DNA of 64,000 nt, taken from assembly GCF_014269035.2 (NCBI RefSeq), contig NZ_JABWRP020000015.1, positions 62,001 through 126,000 on the forward strand, in the 5' to 3' direction. Under the pieces are notes generated by a model. It worked only from the letters and a program-made list of their open reading frames with translations, was not told the DNA's origin and searched no databases. The position numbers were made by a program, and so were the translations under genes. The stretch is from Pseudomonas vlassakiae (GTDB taxonomy: Bacteria > Pseudomonadota > Gammaproteobacteria > Pseudomonadales > Pseudomonadaceae). Within the stretch, counting starts at the first letter, position 1. Every line of letters starts with the position of its first letter. Positions 55,261 to 63,269 of the stretch are shown here, piece by piece.

Positions 55261-56367
55261 GGAGAGGTTGCCGGGGTCGTCGCCCAGCTGGTCCAGCGGA
55301 GTGCCAGCGTAGGTGACCGAGGACGCAGGCTGGTTGAAGATCTTGCCAACCCGCCCATACACAGCCCAGCGCGGGTTGATGAAATGATCGTAGCCGAGCA
55401 TCACCCCTTGGGCATTCTTGTCGCGCGCCGTGACCTGGCGCTGCATCACGGCCAGGCGCAGCACGTCCAGCTGGCCAACCGGTGCCATTACGCCGAAGGT
55501 GTACAGCGTGGTACTGGGGGTGCCGTGCTGGTCGACGGCCTGGTGTTGCCAGGTCAGGCTGGTGGCCAGCGGGCCGAAATCGTAGAACGTCGACAGGCTC
55601 TTGTAATGGTTGGCGGTCTGGCGTGAGGTGCCGCCGTCGTCCCAAGGGTCGCTGTAATACAGGTTGTAGGAGGCCAGCAGCATCAGCGTACTGGTGCGGT
55701 ATTGCAGCCTGGCGCCGCCACCGCGCACGGTACGCCCCTGGCTGGCGGCATCATCGAAGCCGAAGGTCACTGCGGTGCCGAGGCTGAAACCGTTCAGGGT
55801 CGGGCTGGTGTAGGCCAGGGTATGTTTCGGCCGCAGGTCCAGGTTGTAGGCACCTTTGCCAGCGGCAGGCAGGGCCAGGAAGGTGTAGGGCGAGCCATAC
55901 GTGGCGAGGAACGGGTCGGCGTAGGTCGGGGTGCCCATGCTGTAGGTCTTGCCGAACTCAAGCTTGCCCAGGGTTCGCGAGCGCAAGGCCAGCGTGGCCA
56001 GGCGCAGGCTGCCGATCGTGTCCCAGGTCCCTTCCAAGGCTTTGCCGTTGACGTTGAAGCCCTCTTCGACATCCAGCTCCACGACAGTATCGGTGCCCAC
56101 TGCCTTCCTGGCATACAGCCCGAGCTTGTTGGTCCATGCGCCGCCACCGGCCAGACGAAAACCCGAATGGTGCTGCGAGTCGTGATAGCTGGTGAAGGCG
56201 TCCACGGTGCCGTAGACCTTGAGCTTGTCATCGAAGCCGTTATCCACCCCGTAATAACCGAAGCCTGGCGCAATCCGGCCCAGGCTCGGGAAGCCCTCGG
56301 CGTGCGCCTGCACGGCAAGGGCGGCACATTGAATCATCAACAGCATCGAGGTAGTGCGAGTGTTCAT
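55237..56367 (-). CDS. Outer-membrane porin, general porin family (OmpC/Porin_4 type)
   Basis: A 376-residue beta-barrel porin with a signal peptide (MNTRTTSMLLMIQCAALAVQ up to AHA). Strands such as KVYGTVDAF, WAVYGRVGKIF and the C-terminal NLSLGMYYHF, ending in Phe, are typical of trimeric porins and differ from the OprD type usual in Pseudomonas. It may admit the substrate of the adjoining MHS transporter. GGAG precedes the ATG at 56367. Confidence 0.85.
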   Translation of the reverse strand: MNTRTTSMLLMIQCAALAVQAHAEGFPSLGRIAPGFGYYGVDNGFDDKLKVYGTVDAFTSYHDSQHHSGFRLAGGGAWTNKLGLYARKAVGTDTVVELDVEEGFNVNGKALEGTWDTIGSLRLATLALRSRTLGKLEFGKTYSMGTPTYADPFLATYGSPYTFLALPAAGKGAYNLDLRPKHTLAYTSPTLNGFSLGTAVTFGFDDAASQGRTVRGGGARLQYRTSTLMLLASYNLYYSDPWDDGGTSRQTANHYKSLSTFYDFGPLATSLTWQHQAVDQHGTPSTTLYTFGVMAPVGQLDVLRLAVMQRQVTARDKNAQGVMLGYDHFINPRWAVYGRVGKIFNQPASSVTYAGTPLDQLGDDPGNLSLGMYYHF

Positions 56368-56740
56368 TCACGACTCCAGGCCAACTCACTGATGGGGTGG
56401 CCCGTAGCGTCGATGAACAGATCGTTTCAGTGCGATTGCTTATTCGGCAACCCTATGCCGCTTGGTTAATCAGCTGCTGGCGCTGCCCACGTCTGGCGGC
56501 GACGCCTGCTGCAGAGCGCCTGCCAGCACCCGACAAGGTGCCGTGCGGTGGGCCGCTCAGTGTGCGTTAACGGGGCAGCGGGTACAGGCAGGGCGAACGG
56601 TGCGCCACTTCAGGGCATGTTGGCCGTGGCCTGCGCGGAGTGATTAACCCTCGGTTAGGTGTATGCCGAAACTGCAAGTGTGTTGCGTGCCCGATTGGCC
56701 GATAGTCGTGGCACGCCGCGATTTGCCATCGGAGAACACA
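56368..56740. promoter_or_regulatory. Divergent promoter region between porin and MHS transporter
   Basis: The 373-bp gap holds GGTTAATC at 56464-56471 and its inverse GATTAACC at 56642-56649, one near each gene. The second is part of the dyad TAACC-CTC-GGTTA (56645-56657). These are plausible LysR-type sites for the regulator at 54322. I see no gene in the gap. Confidence 0.4.
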
Positions 56741-58045
56741 ATGACAACACCGCTACCCGCATCGACCGCCGTGCAGCCCGGCGCGCATAGCGCCGCACAA
56801 GGGGGGCGTGCTTCGCGCAAGACCTTGGTCGCCTGTTCGCTGGGCAATGCGCTGGAAATGTACGACTTCACGATCTACAGCTTCTTCGCCGTGCTGATCG
56901 GCAAGCATTTCTTCCCCGCCGAATCGGCGACGGCGTCGTTATTGATGTCGCTGGCCACCTTTGGTGTGGGTTTCCTCATGCGTCCCATCGGGGCAATGGT
57001 CATCGGCCGCTATGCCGACCGGCATGGGCGCAAGGCCGCCTTGAGCCTCACCATCGGCCTGATGACCCTGGGCACCGCGTTGATCGCCTTTGCGCCCACC
57101 TATTCGCAGATTGGCATTTTCGCCACGCTGTTGCTGGTGCTCGGTCGACTCATTCAAGGCCTGTCGGCAGGCGGGGAGGTCGGGACTGCATCGGTGTTTC
57201 TGATGGAGTCGAGTGCGGCCAGCAACCGTTGTCGGAATGTCAGCTGGCAAGCCGCCAGCCAGGGGTATGCCGCCTTGGTGGGCGCCGCCTTCGGCTTTGC
57301 GCTGCACCAGTCGCTTGACCCCGTGGCACTGGAAAGCTGGGGGTGGCGGCTACCCTTCATCGTCGGGCTGCTGATCGGCCCGGTCGGTTGGTACATTCGC
57401 ACGCGCCTGCCAGAAACCCACGAGGCGACGCCAGTGTCGCATGGCGGACAAGGGCTCGATGCGCAACTGCTCAAACGCATCACCCTGGGCATCGGCCTGA
57501 TGGCCAGTTCGACCATCGGCATGTACCTGTTGGTGTTCTACATGCCCACCTACCTCACCACCACCTTGCAGTATCCGCCTGGCAGCGCCATGGCCATCGC
57601 CTGCATCAGCAGCGGCTGCATGGCGGTGATCTGCCCGCTGGCGGGCAAGTTTGCCGACCGGTACCAGTTGCGCAAGCGCCTGCTGGCCTGGACGGTGGCC
57701 ACGCCGGTGATGCTGATCCTGCCAGTGTTCCACCTGCTCGGGCAGGTGCGCGACCTGGGCCTGGCCATGATGTGCGTCGCGGTGTTGATCTTGCCGACCT
57801 GCATCGGTGCGGGTGCGTTCTTCGCGCTGATCATGGAGGGCTTCCCGAAAGCCCGGCGCTCCTTCGGCACCTCGGTCAGTTACAGCCTCGGCGTGACCCT
57901 CTTCGGCGGCTTCGCGCCGCTGGTGGCCACCTGGCTGATCGCCGCGCTGCAAACCCCGATGGCGCCGGCCTATTTCCTCCTGGCGGGTGGCGTGGTCAGC
58001 CTGGCCTGCCTCCGTTATTTCCCTGAAAACAAAGGATGCGAGTGA
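56741..58045 (+). CDS. MFS transporter, metabolite:H+ symporter (MHS) family
   Basis: A 434-residue permease of the ProP/KgtP/citrate group. The family block LGNALEMYDFTIYSFFA begins helix 1; FLMRPIGAMVIGRYADRHGRKAAL contains the MFS loop motif; RLIQGLSAGGEVGTASVFLMES is the classic MHS helix-5 segment. It should import an organic acid or zwitterion with protons. ATG at 56741, ten bases after GGAG. One base separates its stop from the M20 gene, so the pair is one operon: uptake followed by hydrolysis. Confidence 0.9.
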   Translation: MTTPLPASTAVQPGAHSAAQGGRASRKTLVACSLGNALEMYDFTIYSFFAVLIGKHFFPAESATASLLMSLATFGVGFLMRPIGAMVIGRYADRHGRKAALSLTIGLMTLGTALIAFAPTYSQIGIFATLLLVLGRLIQGLSAGGEVGTASVFLMESSAASNRCRNVSWQAASQGYAALVGAAFGFALHQSLDPVALESWGWRLPFIVGLLIGPVGWYIRTRLPETHEATPVSHGGQGLDAQLLKRITLGIGLMASSTIGMYLLVFYMPTYLTTTLQYPPGSAMAIACISSGCMAVICPLAGKFADRYQLRKRLLAWTVATPVMLILPVFHLLGQVRDLGLAMMCVAVLILPTCIGAGAFFALIMEGFPKARRSFGTSVSYSLGVTLFGGFAPLVATWLIAALQTPMAPAYFLLAGGVVSLACLRYFPENKGCE

Positions 58046-58046
58046 C

Positions 58047-59231
58047 ATGGGTACGTTCCTGAGCAAACCGCCTCGGTGCGAGGCTGCGGCACTGGATGAG
58101 TTCGTCACGCTGCGCCGACAGATCCACGCCGCGCCGGAACTGGGCGGCGACACCCCCGACACCGCCGCGCTGGTGGCCGACAGGCTCCAGGCGTGGGGCT
58201 ACGAGGTCCATCGCAACGTGGGCGGGCATGGTGTGGTCGGCGTGTTGAAGGTGGGCAACGGTCCACGCAGCATCGGGTTGCGCGCCGACATGGATGCCTT
58301 GCCCATGACCGAGAAAAACCCCTTCGCCCATGCCAGCAAGATCCCCGGTCGCATGCATGCCTGTGGCCATGACGGGCATACCGCAATCCTCCTGGCCGCC
58401 GCTTCGCAGCTGGCTGCCACGCGAGATTTCAATGGCACGTTGAATGTGATCTTCCAGCCGGATGAAGAAGGCCTGGCCGGGGCCAAGGCCATGCTCGACG
58501 ATGGCCTGTTCGAGCGTTTTCCGTGTGATTCGGTGTACGCCCTGCACAACATGCCTGGCTTGCCGGTGGGCACCTGCGTGGTTCAGGCCGGGCCAACCAT
58601 GGCGTCTTCGCAGCGCGTCAGCATTCGCATCACCGGCAAGGGTGGCCACGGTGCGATGCCGGAACTGTCGGTCGACCCGGTGATGGCGCTGAACAGCCTG
58701 ATCAGCGCCATCCAGACCATCAAGTCGCGCAACCTGAGTGTCGAGGAATACGCGGTCATCAGCATTGGCATGATCCAGGCCGGCACCGTCTACAACATCA
58801 TCCCCGATGAAGCGTGCATGCTGCTGAGCGTGCGCACAGACACGGCCGAAACGCAGCAGAAAATCAACAGTCGCATCGACGCCCTGGTCAAAGGCCATGC
58901 CGAAAGCTACGGCGTGCAGATCGATGTGCAGTTCACTCAACTGGCGCCGGCGCTGTGCAACAGCGACCAGGAAAGCGCGTTGCTGCGTGACAGCCTGAGG
59001 CCGTTGTTCGCTGACGGTGCGCTGCTGGATACGATGCCGAAAAAAGTCATGGGCACCGAGGACTTCGCCTACATGCTGCAGGCGCGGCCAGGCTGCTATT
59101 TCATGCTGGGCAACGGTACCGGCGAGTTCCATGGCTGCTCGGTGCACAACCCGCACTATGACTTCAACGATGCGCTGGTGAAGATAGGCGCCGATTGCTG
59201 GGTGAAATGGGTCCGGGACTACCTGCGTTGA
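58047..59231 (+). CDS. M20-family amidohydrolase (hippurate/N-acyl amino acid hydrolase type)
   Basis: A 394-residue dinuclear metal amidohydrolase. MHACGHDGHTA gives the first metal ligands, PDEEG the catalytic and bridging Glu, and the C-terminal GTEDFAYML and HNPHYDF segments the rest. The dimerisation domain (GKGGHGAMPELSVDP) is intact. The family removes acyl groups from amino acids such as hippurate or N-acetyl derivatives. With the MHS transporter and porin it forms a peripheral route for an N-acylated compound. Confidence 0.9.
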   Translation: MGTFLSKPPRCEAAALDEFVTLRRQIHAAPELGGDTPDTAALVADRLQAWGYEVHRNVGGHGVVGVLKVGNGPRSIGLRADMDALPMTEKNPFAHASKIPGRMHACGHDGHTAILLAAASQLAATRDFNGTLNVIFQPDEEGLAGAKAMLDDGLFERFPCDSVYALHNMPGLPVGTCVVQAGPTMASSQRVSIRITGKGGHGAMPELSVDPVMALNSLISAIQTIKSRNLSVEEYAVISIGMIQAGTVYNIIPDEACMLLSVRTDTAETQQKINSRIDALVKGHAESYGVQIDVQFTQLAPALCNSDQESALLRDSLRPLFADGALLDTMPKKVMGTEDFAYMLQARPGCYFMLGNGTGEFHGCSVHNPHYDFNDALVKIGADCWVKWVRDYLR

Positions 59232-59240
59232 GGTGCAGCA

Positions 59241-60152
59241 TCAGGCTGGCGGCTGTTGAAACAGCTCGCGGATCACCCCTCTGATCCAGCGATTGCCAGC
59301 GTCCTGGTGATAGCGCGCATGCCAATGCTGCTTGACGGTGAAGCGCTCTACGGCAAACGGGCAGTCATGCAGCCTCAGCCCGTGCATGTCGGCAAGTGTC
59401 TGGCCGATGTGCCGCGGCAGCGTGGCGACCAGGTCGGTGGTCCCGACGATCATGCCCAAGCCGAGAAAGCCGGGCAGTTCGAGCATGGTCCTGCGCTCGA
59501 TCCCGGCCCGCGCCAGGCCGGTTTCGAGCAGCTTCTGCCCGGTCCCGGCACTGATCTGCACGTGCCCCTCGGCCCGGTAGCGCGCCACGCTCATGCCATC
59601 GCCCAACCGCGGATGCTGTGCGCTGCTCAGGCAAACCCAGTCCTGTTCGAACAGCACCTGTTGATACATGCCCGCGCCAAGCCCGGGCACCAAACCGATG
59701 GCCAGGTCCGCTTCACCGGATTCCAGCGCGCTCTCGGTATTGCCATCGATCCGCGCCGCTTCCAGGCGAATGCCCGGCGCATGGCTGCGCAAATGGTTGA
59801 GGATGCTGGGCAGCAAGGTGATATGGCTGGCATCGCTGACACACAGGCGAAAGCGCCGTTGTGCCGTGGCTGGCATGAACTGTGGCGCCCAGTCGCTGAG
59901 GCGGCGCAGTGATTCCAGCACTTCCCGGCACGGCCCTATCAGCTGGTCGGCCCGCGGGGTAGGGGCCATGCCGCCCGGCGTGCGCACGAACAACGGGTCG
60001 TTCAACTGCTCACGCAGGCGCCCCAGCCAGATGCTCAGGGTCGGTTGGCTCTGGCCCAGCTGCTCGGCGGCGCGGGTCACGCTTCGGCACTGGTAAAGCA
60101 CCTCGAACAACTGCAGCAGCTTGGGTTCCGGCAAGGGTTCGAGCGGGGTCAT
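59241..60152 (-). CDS. LysR-type regulator of the CoA-transferase operon
   Basis: A 303-residue LysR factor. Helix-turn-helix in residues 12-45 (LLQLFEVLYQCRSVTRAAEQ, LGQSQPTLSIWLGRLREQ), of the NodD/SyrM/LinR-like subgroup that carries two ELF/LFV-type stretches. ATG at 60152. It is divergent from the PanE-like gene across 93 bp that contain a perfect 8-bp dyad, so autoregulation and control of that operon are very likely. Confidence 0.88.
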   Translation of the reverse strand: MTPLEPLPEPKLLQLFEVLYQCRSVTRAAEQLGQSQPTLSIWLGRLREQLNDPLFVRTPGGMAPTPRADQLIGPCREVLESLRRLSDWAPQFMPATAQRRFRLCVSDASHITLLPSILNHLRSHAPGIRLEAARIDGNTESALESGEADLAIGLVPGLGAGMYQQVLFEQDWVCLSSAQHPRLGDGMSVARYRAEGHVQISAGTGQKLLETGLARAGIERRTMLELPGFLGLGMIVGTTDLVATLPRHIGQTLADMHGLRLHDCPFAVERFTVKQHWHARYHQDAGNRWIRGVIRELFQQPPA

Positions 60153-60162
60153 TATTGTGAAT

Positions 60163-60180
60163 CTCAATAGTGCTATTGAG
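60163..60180. promoter_or_regulatory. LysR-type operator in the divergent promoter
   Basis: CTCAATAG-TG-CTATTGAG is a perfect dyad that meets the T-N11-A rule. It lies 11 bp before the regulator start and 66 bp before the operon start, as for a recognition site. A weaker TATAGCTCAAATAAG stretch follows at 60187-60201, where an activation site would lie. Confidence 0.65.
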
Positions 60181-60245
60181 GCCATTGTATAGCTCAAATA
60201 AGCCTCGCTGCATAAGGTAGTCGCAAACCACAGGAGGTCTGCGAC

Positions 60246-61193
60246 GTGAAAATCTGCATTCTCGGTGCCGGTGCCCTGGGTTGCGCCATTGGCGCGGCCT
60301 TGAGCGAGGTGGGGCATGAAACCTGGCTGTTGAACCGTGGCCGTGCGCATGTCGAGGCCATGAACCTGCACGGGCTGCAGGTGCAGGACGAACGCGGCGA
60401 GCGCCAGGTGCGGGTCAACGCCGCAATTGATGCCGAGGACGTCGGCGTGGCAGACCTGGTGGTGGTGCTGGTCAAGTCGTTCCACACCGCCGAGGCCATT
60501 GCCGGTGCCAGCGCGCTGATCGGGCCGCAGACGCTGGTGCTGTCGCTGCAGAACGGCCTGGGCCACGAGGACATCCTGGCCGAGGCGGTAGGGCGCGAGC
60601 GGGTGCTGGCGGGCAAGACCTACGTCGGCGGCGTGCTGCTGGCGCCGGGTTCGATCCGTGCCGGTGTGGCGGGCAAGCAGACCTTCATCGGCGAGCTGGA
60701 CGGCCAGCTCACGCCCCGTGTGCAAGCCATTGCCGCCGCCTTCAACGGCGCCGGGCTGGCCACCACGGTCAGCGACAACATCCTCGGCACCATGTGGGAC
60801 AAGCTTCTAGTGAACGTCGCCACCGGCGCGCTGAGCGGCATCACCATGCTCAGCTACGGCCAGCTGTACAGCGAGCCGCTGCTCGAAAGCACCGCCAAGG
60901 CCGCCGTGGCCGAAGCCATCGCCGTGGCCGAGCGCGCCGGCATCCGCCTGAGCCTGACCAGCCCCGAGGCTGCCTGGACGCTGGCCGCCGAAGGCCTGCC
61001 GGCGAGTTTCCGCACCTCGATGCTGCAAAGCCTGGAAAAAGGCTCGATCACCGAAATCGACTTCATCAACGGCTCCGTCGTGCGCTGGGGCCAGCGCCAT
61101 GGCGTGGCCACACCGGTCAACGCAACCCTGGTGGCCTGCATCAAGGGCATCGAACGCGCCATGGCCGATCACCAGAAGAGGGAAAACCCATGA
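60246..61193 (+). CDS. PanE/ApbA-like ketopantoate reductase-family dehydrogenase
   Basis: A 315-residue NAD(P)-dependent 2-hydroxyacid dehydrogenase-type enzyme: the Rossmann motif GAGALGCAIG near residue 7, VKSFHT with the substrate Lys, and the second-domain MWDKLLVNVATGALSG with the catalytic Lys. PanE reduces ketopantoate, but this copy sits in a CoA-thioester operon and likely acts on another branched 2-oxo or 2-hydroxy acid. GTG start at 60246 behind an excellent AGGAGG. First of five coupled genes. Confidence 0.85.
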   Translation: MKICILGAGALGCAIGAALSEVGHETWLLNRGRAHVEAMNLHGLQVQDERGERQVRVNAAIDAEDVGVADLVVVLVKSFHTAEAIAGASALIGPQTLVLSLQNGLGHEDILAEAVGRERVLAGKTYVGGVLLAPGSIRAGVAGKQTFIGELDGQLTPRVQAIAAAFNGAGLATTVSDNILGTMWDKLLVNVATGALSGITMLSYGQLYSEPLLESTAKAAVAEAIAVAERAGIRLSLTSPEAAWTLAAEGLPASFRTSMLQSLEKGSITEIDFINGSVVRWGQRHGVATPVNATLVACIKGIERAMADHQKRENP

Positions 61194-61588
61194 GCCAGCC
61201 AAAAGCCTACCTCGAACATGTCGCGTTCTGGGTGCGCGACATCCAGTGGCATATCCGTTTCTTCAGCGAAGTGTGCGGCATGACCATGCGCGAAGTGCAG
61301 GGCGACCTCGAGCGGCCTGCGCAGTACTGGACCCTGGGTGGCCTGCAGTTCATCCACCAGCCGGACTTCGCCGGCCCGGAAGGGCGCATGGCGCACCTGG
61401 GCATCATGTGCGAAGACCTCGAAGCCGCCTTGGCGGCGGCCCAGCGTTTCGGCGTCAGCGAGATGCCCCAAGGGCGTAACTGGTTGCGCCTGCCCGACGG
61501 CCTGGCCGTGGAATTCATCCAGGCGTTGCCGGCGGCCTGCGTCGCCCAGGCCTTGGCCATCGACCCCCGCTCGGAGGTTCAGGCATGA
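61190..61588 (+). CDS. VOC (glyoxalase/dioxygenase) superfamily protein
   Basis: A 132-residue vicinal-oxygen-chelate protein with two beta-alpha-beta-beta-beta repeats; His in LEHVAFWVRD, His in MAHLGIMCED and Glu in GLAVEFIQ are placed as metal ligands. It could be a lyase, epimerase or dioxygenase. It is coupled by ATGA overlaps on both sides, so it works in the same pathway. Confidence 0.8.
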   Translation: MSQPKAYLEHVAFWVRDIQWHIRFFSEVCGMTMREVQGDLERPAQYWTLGGLQFIHQPDFAGPEGRMAHLGIMCEDLEAALAAAQRFGVSEMPQGRNWLRLPDGLAVEFIQALPAACVAQALAIDPRSEVQA

Positions 61589-62040
61589 GCGTGGTGGAAA
61601 GATACTGGGACGACGCCCGCGAAGGCGATGAATGCATCAGCCCGACCTACACCGTGACCCGCGAACGGATCCTGGCCTACGCCGACCTGACCGGTGACCA
61701 CACCCCGGTGCACGTCGACGAGGCGTACGCCAACGCCAGCCACTTCGGCTGCCTGGTCGCCCACGGCCTGTTCGGGCTGTCGATTGCCGACGGCCTGAAG
61801 ACCCAGTGCGACTACCGTTTCCTGCCGGGCATGTCGCTGGGCTGGACCTGGGACTTCGTGCTGCCGATCAAGGTCAACGATGTGTTGCACGTGCGCATGC
61901 GCGTGGGGGCGATGCGCCCGAGCAAAAGCCGGCCAGGGTGGGGCATCGTGGTGCTGCCCTCGGAGCTGATCAACCAGCACGGCGAAGTCGTGCAGCGCGG
62001 CGAGCACCGGCTGATGGTGCCGCGGAGGGCCGAAGCATGA
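61585..62040 (+). CDS. MaoC-type enoyl-CoA hydratase
   Basis: A 151-residue hot-dog protein with the (R)-hydratase motif in DLTGDHTPVHVDEAYANASHF, whose Asp and His are the catalytic pair, and AHGLFGLSIADGL on the long helix. It would hydrate an enoyl-CoA or dehydrate a 3-hydroxyacyl-CoA. Coupled to the VOC gene and to the CoA-transferase gene, whose product would supply the thioester. Confidence 0.88.
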   Translation: MSVVERYWDDAREGDECISPTYTVTRERILAYADLTGDHTPVHVDEAYANASHFGCLVAHGLFGLSIADGLKTQCDYRFLPGMSLGWTWDFVLPIKVNDVLHVRMRVGAMRPSKSRPGWGIVVLPSELINQHGEVVQRGEHRLMVPRRAEA

Positions 62041-63269
62041 GCCAGGCATTGCCATTGGCGGGTATCCGCGTCATCGACTACAGCCACTTCCTCGCCGGCC
62101 CCTATGTCGGGCGCTGCCTGGCAGCCCTGGGCGCAGAGGTGATCAAGGTCGAGCGGCCGGGCAGCGGCGATGCCGGCCGGCAGCATGCATTCACCCTGGA
62201 CGACCAGCAGAGCGGTTACTTCCTGCAGCTGAACATGGGCAAGCAGGGCGTCAGCGTGAACATGAAGGACCCGCGCGGCAAGGCCTTCATGCAGCGCCTG
62301 ACCGATTCGGCCGACGTGTTCATCGAAAACTACCGCCCCGGCGCCCTGGACAAGCTGGGCCTGGGCTACGCCGAACTCGCGGCGCGCAACCCGCGCCTGG
62401 TGTACTGCTCGATTTCCGCCTACGGCCATACCGGGCCGGACGCCCACCGCGCCGGCTTCGGGCTGATCGCCGAGGCCAAGAGCGGGATCATGCAGATGGT
62501 CGGCGTGCCCGGCGAAGCGCCGCCGCTGCTGCGCATTTCGCTGGGCGACATGTACACCGGCATCCATGCCGTGGCGGCAATCAATGCGGCGCTGCTGGGC
62601 CGGGCCAACAGCGGCCGCGGCCAGCACATCGACATGGCCCTGTACGACACGCTGGTGTCGATGCATGAGTACGCGGTGCAGTGCTACACCTTGTCCGATG
62701 GCACCGTGTTGCCGGAACAGACGGGCCATGACATGCCCACCTCGACCCTGTACGGCGTGTTCCGCGCTGCCGATGGCGACCTGGTGATCGCCGCCCAGGT
62801 CGACGATGCCTGGCAACGCTTTGCCGCCATGCTCGAAGCCAACGGTGGCCCGAGCGGGTTTGGCAGCGACACGCGCTACCACAGCCTCAACGGTCGCAAC
62901 GCCCACCGCCAGGCGATCCTGGCCGTGGTCCGCGACTGGGTCGGCGCGCGCCAGGTGGCCGATATCCTGCAGCTGCTGGATGGCATCGACATCCCCAGCG
63001 CCAAGGTGCAGCGCATCGACGAGGTGCTGGCCGACCCGCAGATCCAGGCGCGCAACATGGTCATCGAACAGCAGCACCCGCGCTACGGCACCTTGCGCCT
63101 GCCCAACCTGCCGTTTCGCTTTTCCGACTGCGACACCACGATCCACCAGGTGGCTCCGGACCTCGGCCAGCACAACGCCGAAGTCGCCGCGGCACTTGGC
63201 TTCAGCCCCGAAGAAATCACCGCCATGCAGGCAGACGGTGTGCTGTTCACCCACGGAGATGCACGATGA
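62037..63269 (+). CDS. Family III CoA-transferase (CaiB/BaiF)
   Basis: A 410-residue CoA-transferase with the interlocked-dimer fold: GIRVIDYSHFLAGPYVGRCL, LGAEVIKVERPG and the catalytic Asp in SLGDMYTGIHAVAAIN, followed by GRGQHIDMALYDT. It activates a carboxylic acid by moving CoA from a donor such as succinyl- or acetyl-CoA. This marks the operon as a catabolic route through CoA thioesters. ATGA overlaps on both sides. Confidence 0.92.
   Translation: MSQALPLAGIRVIDYSHFLAGPYVGRCLAALGAEVIKVERPGSGDAGRQHAFTLDDQQSGYFLQLNMGKQGVSVNMKDPRGKAFMQRLTDSADVFIENYRPGALDKLGLGYAELAARNPRLVYCSISAYGHTGPDAHRAGFGLIAEAKSGIMQMVGVPGEAPPLLRISLGDMYTGIHAVAAINAALLGRANSGRGQHIDMALYDTLVSMHEYAVQCYTLSDGTVLPEQTGHDMPTSTLYGVFRAADGDLVIAAQVDDAWQRFAAMLEANGGPSGFGSDTRYHSLNGRNAHRQAILAVVRDWVGARQVADILQLLDGIDIPSAKVQRIDEVLADPQIQARNMVIEQQHPRYGTLRLPNLPFRFSDCDTTIHQVAPDLGQHNAEVAAALGFSPEEITAMQADGVLFTHGDAR

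Noticed and set aside
56709..56726. Sigma-54-like TGGCAC...TTTGC before the MHS transporter
   Set aside because: The GG-to-GC step is 15 bases instead of 12, so the element cannot be a working -24/-12 promoter.
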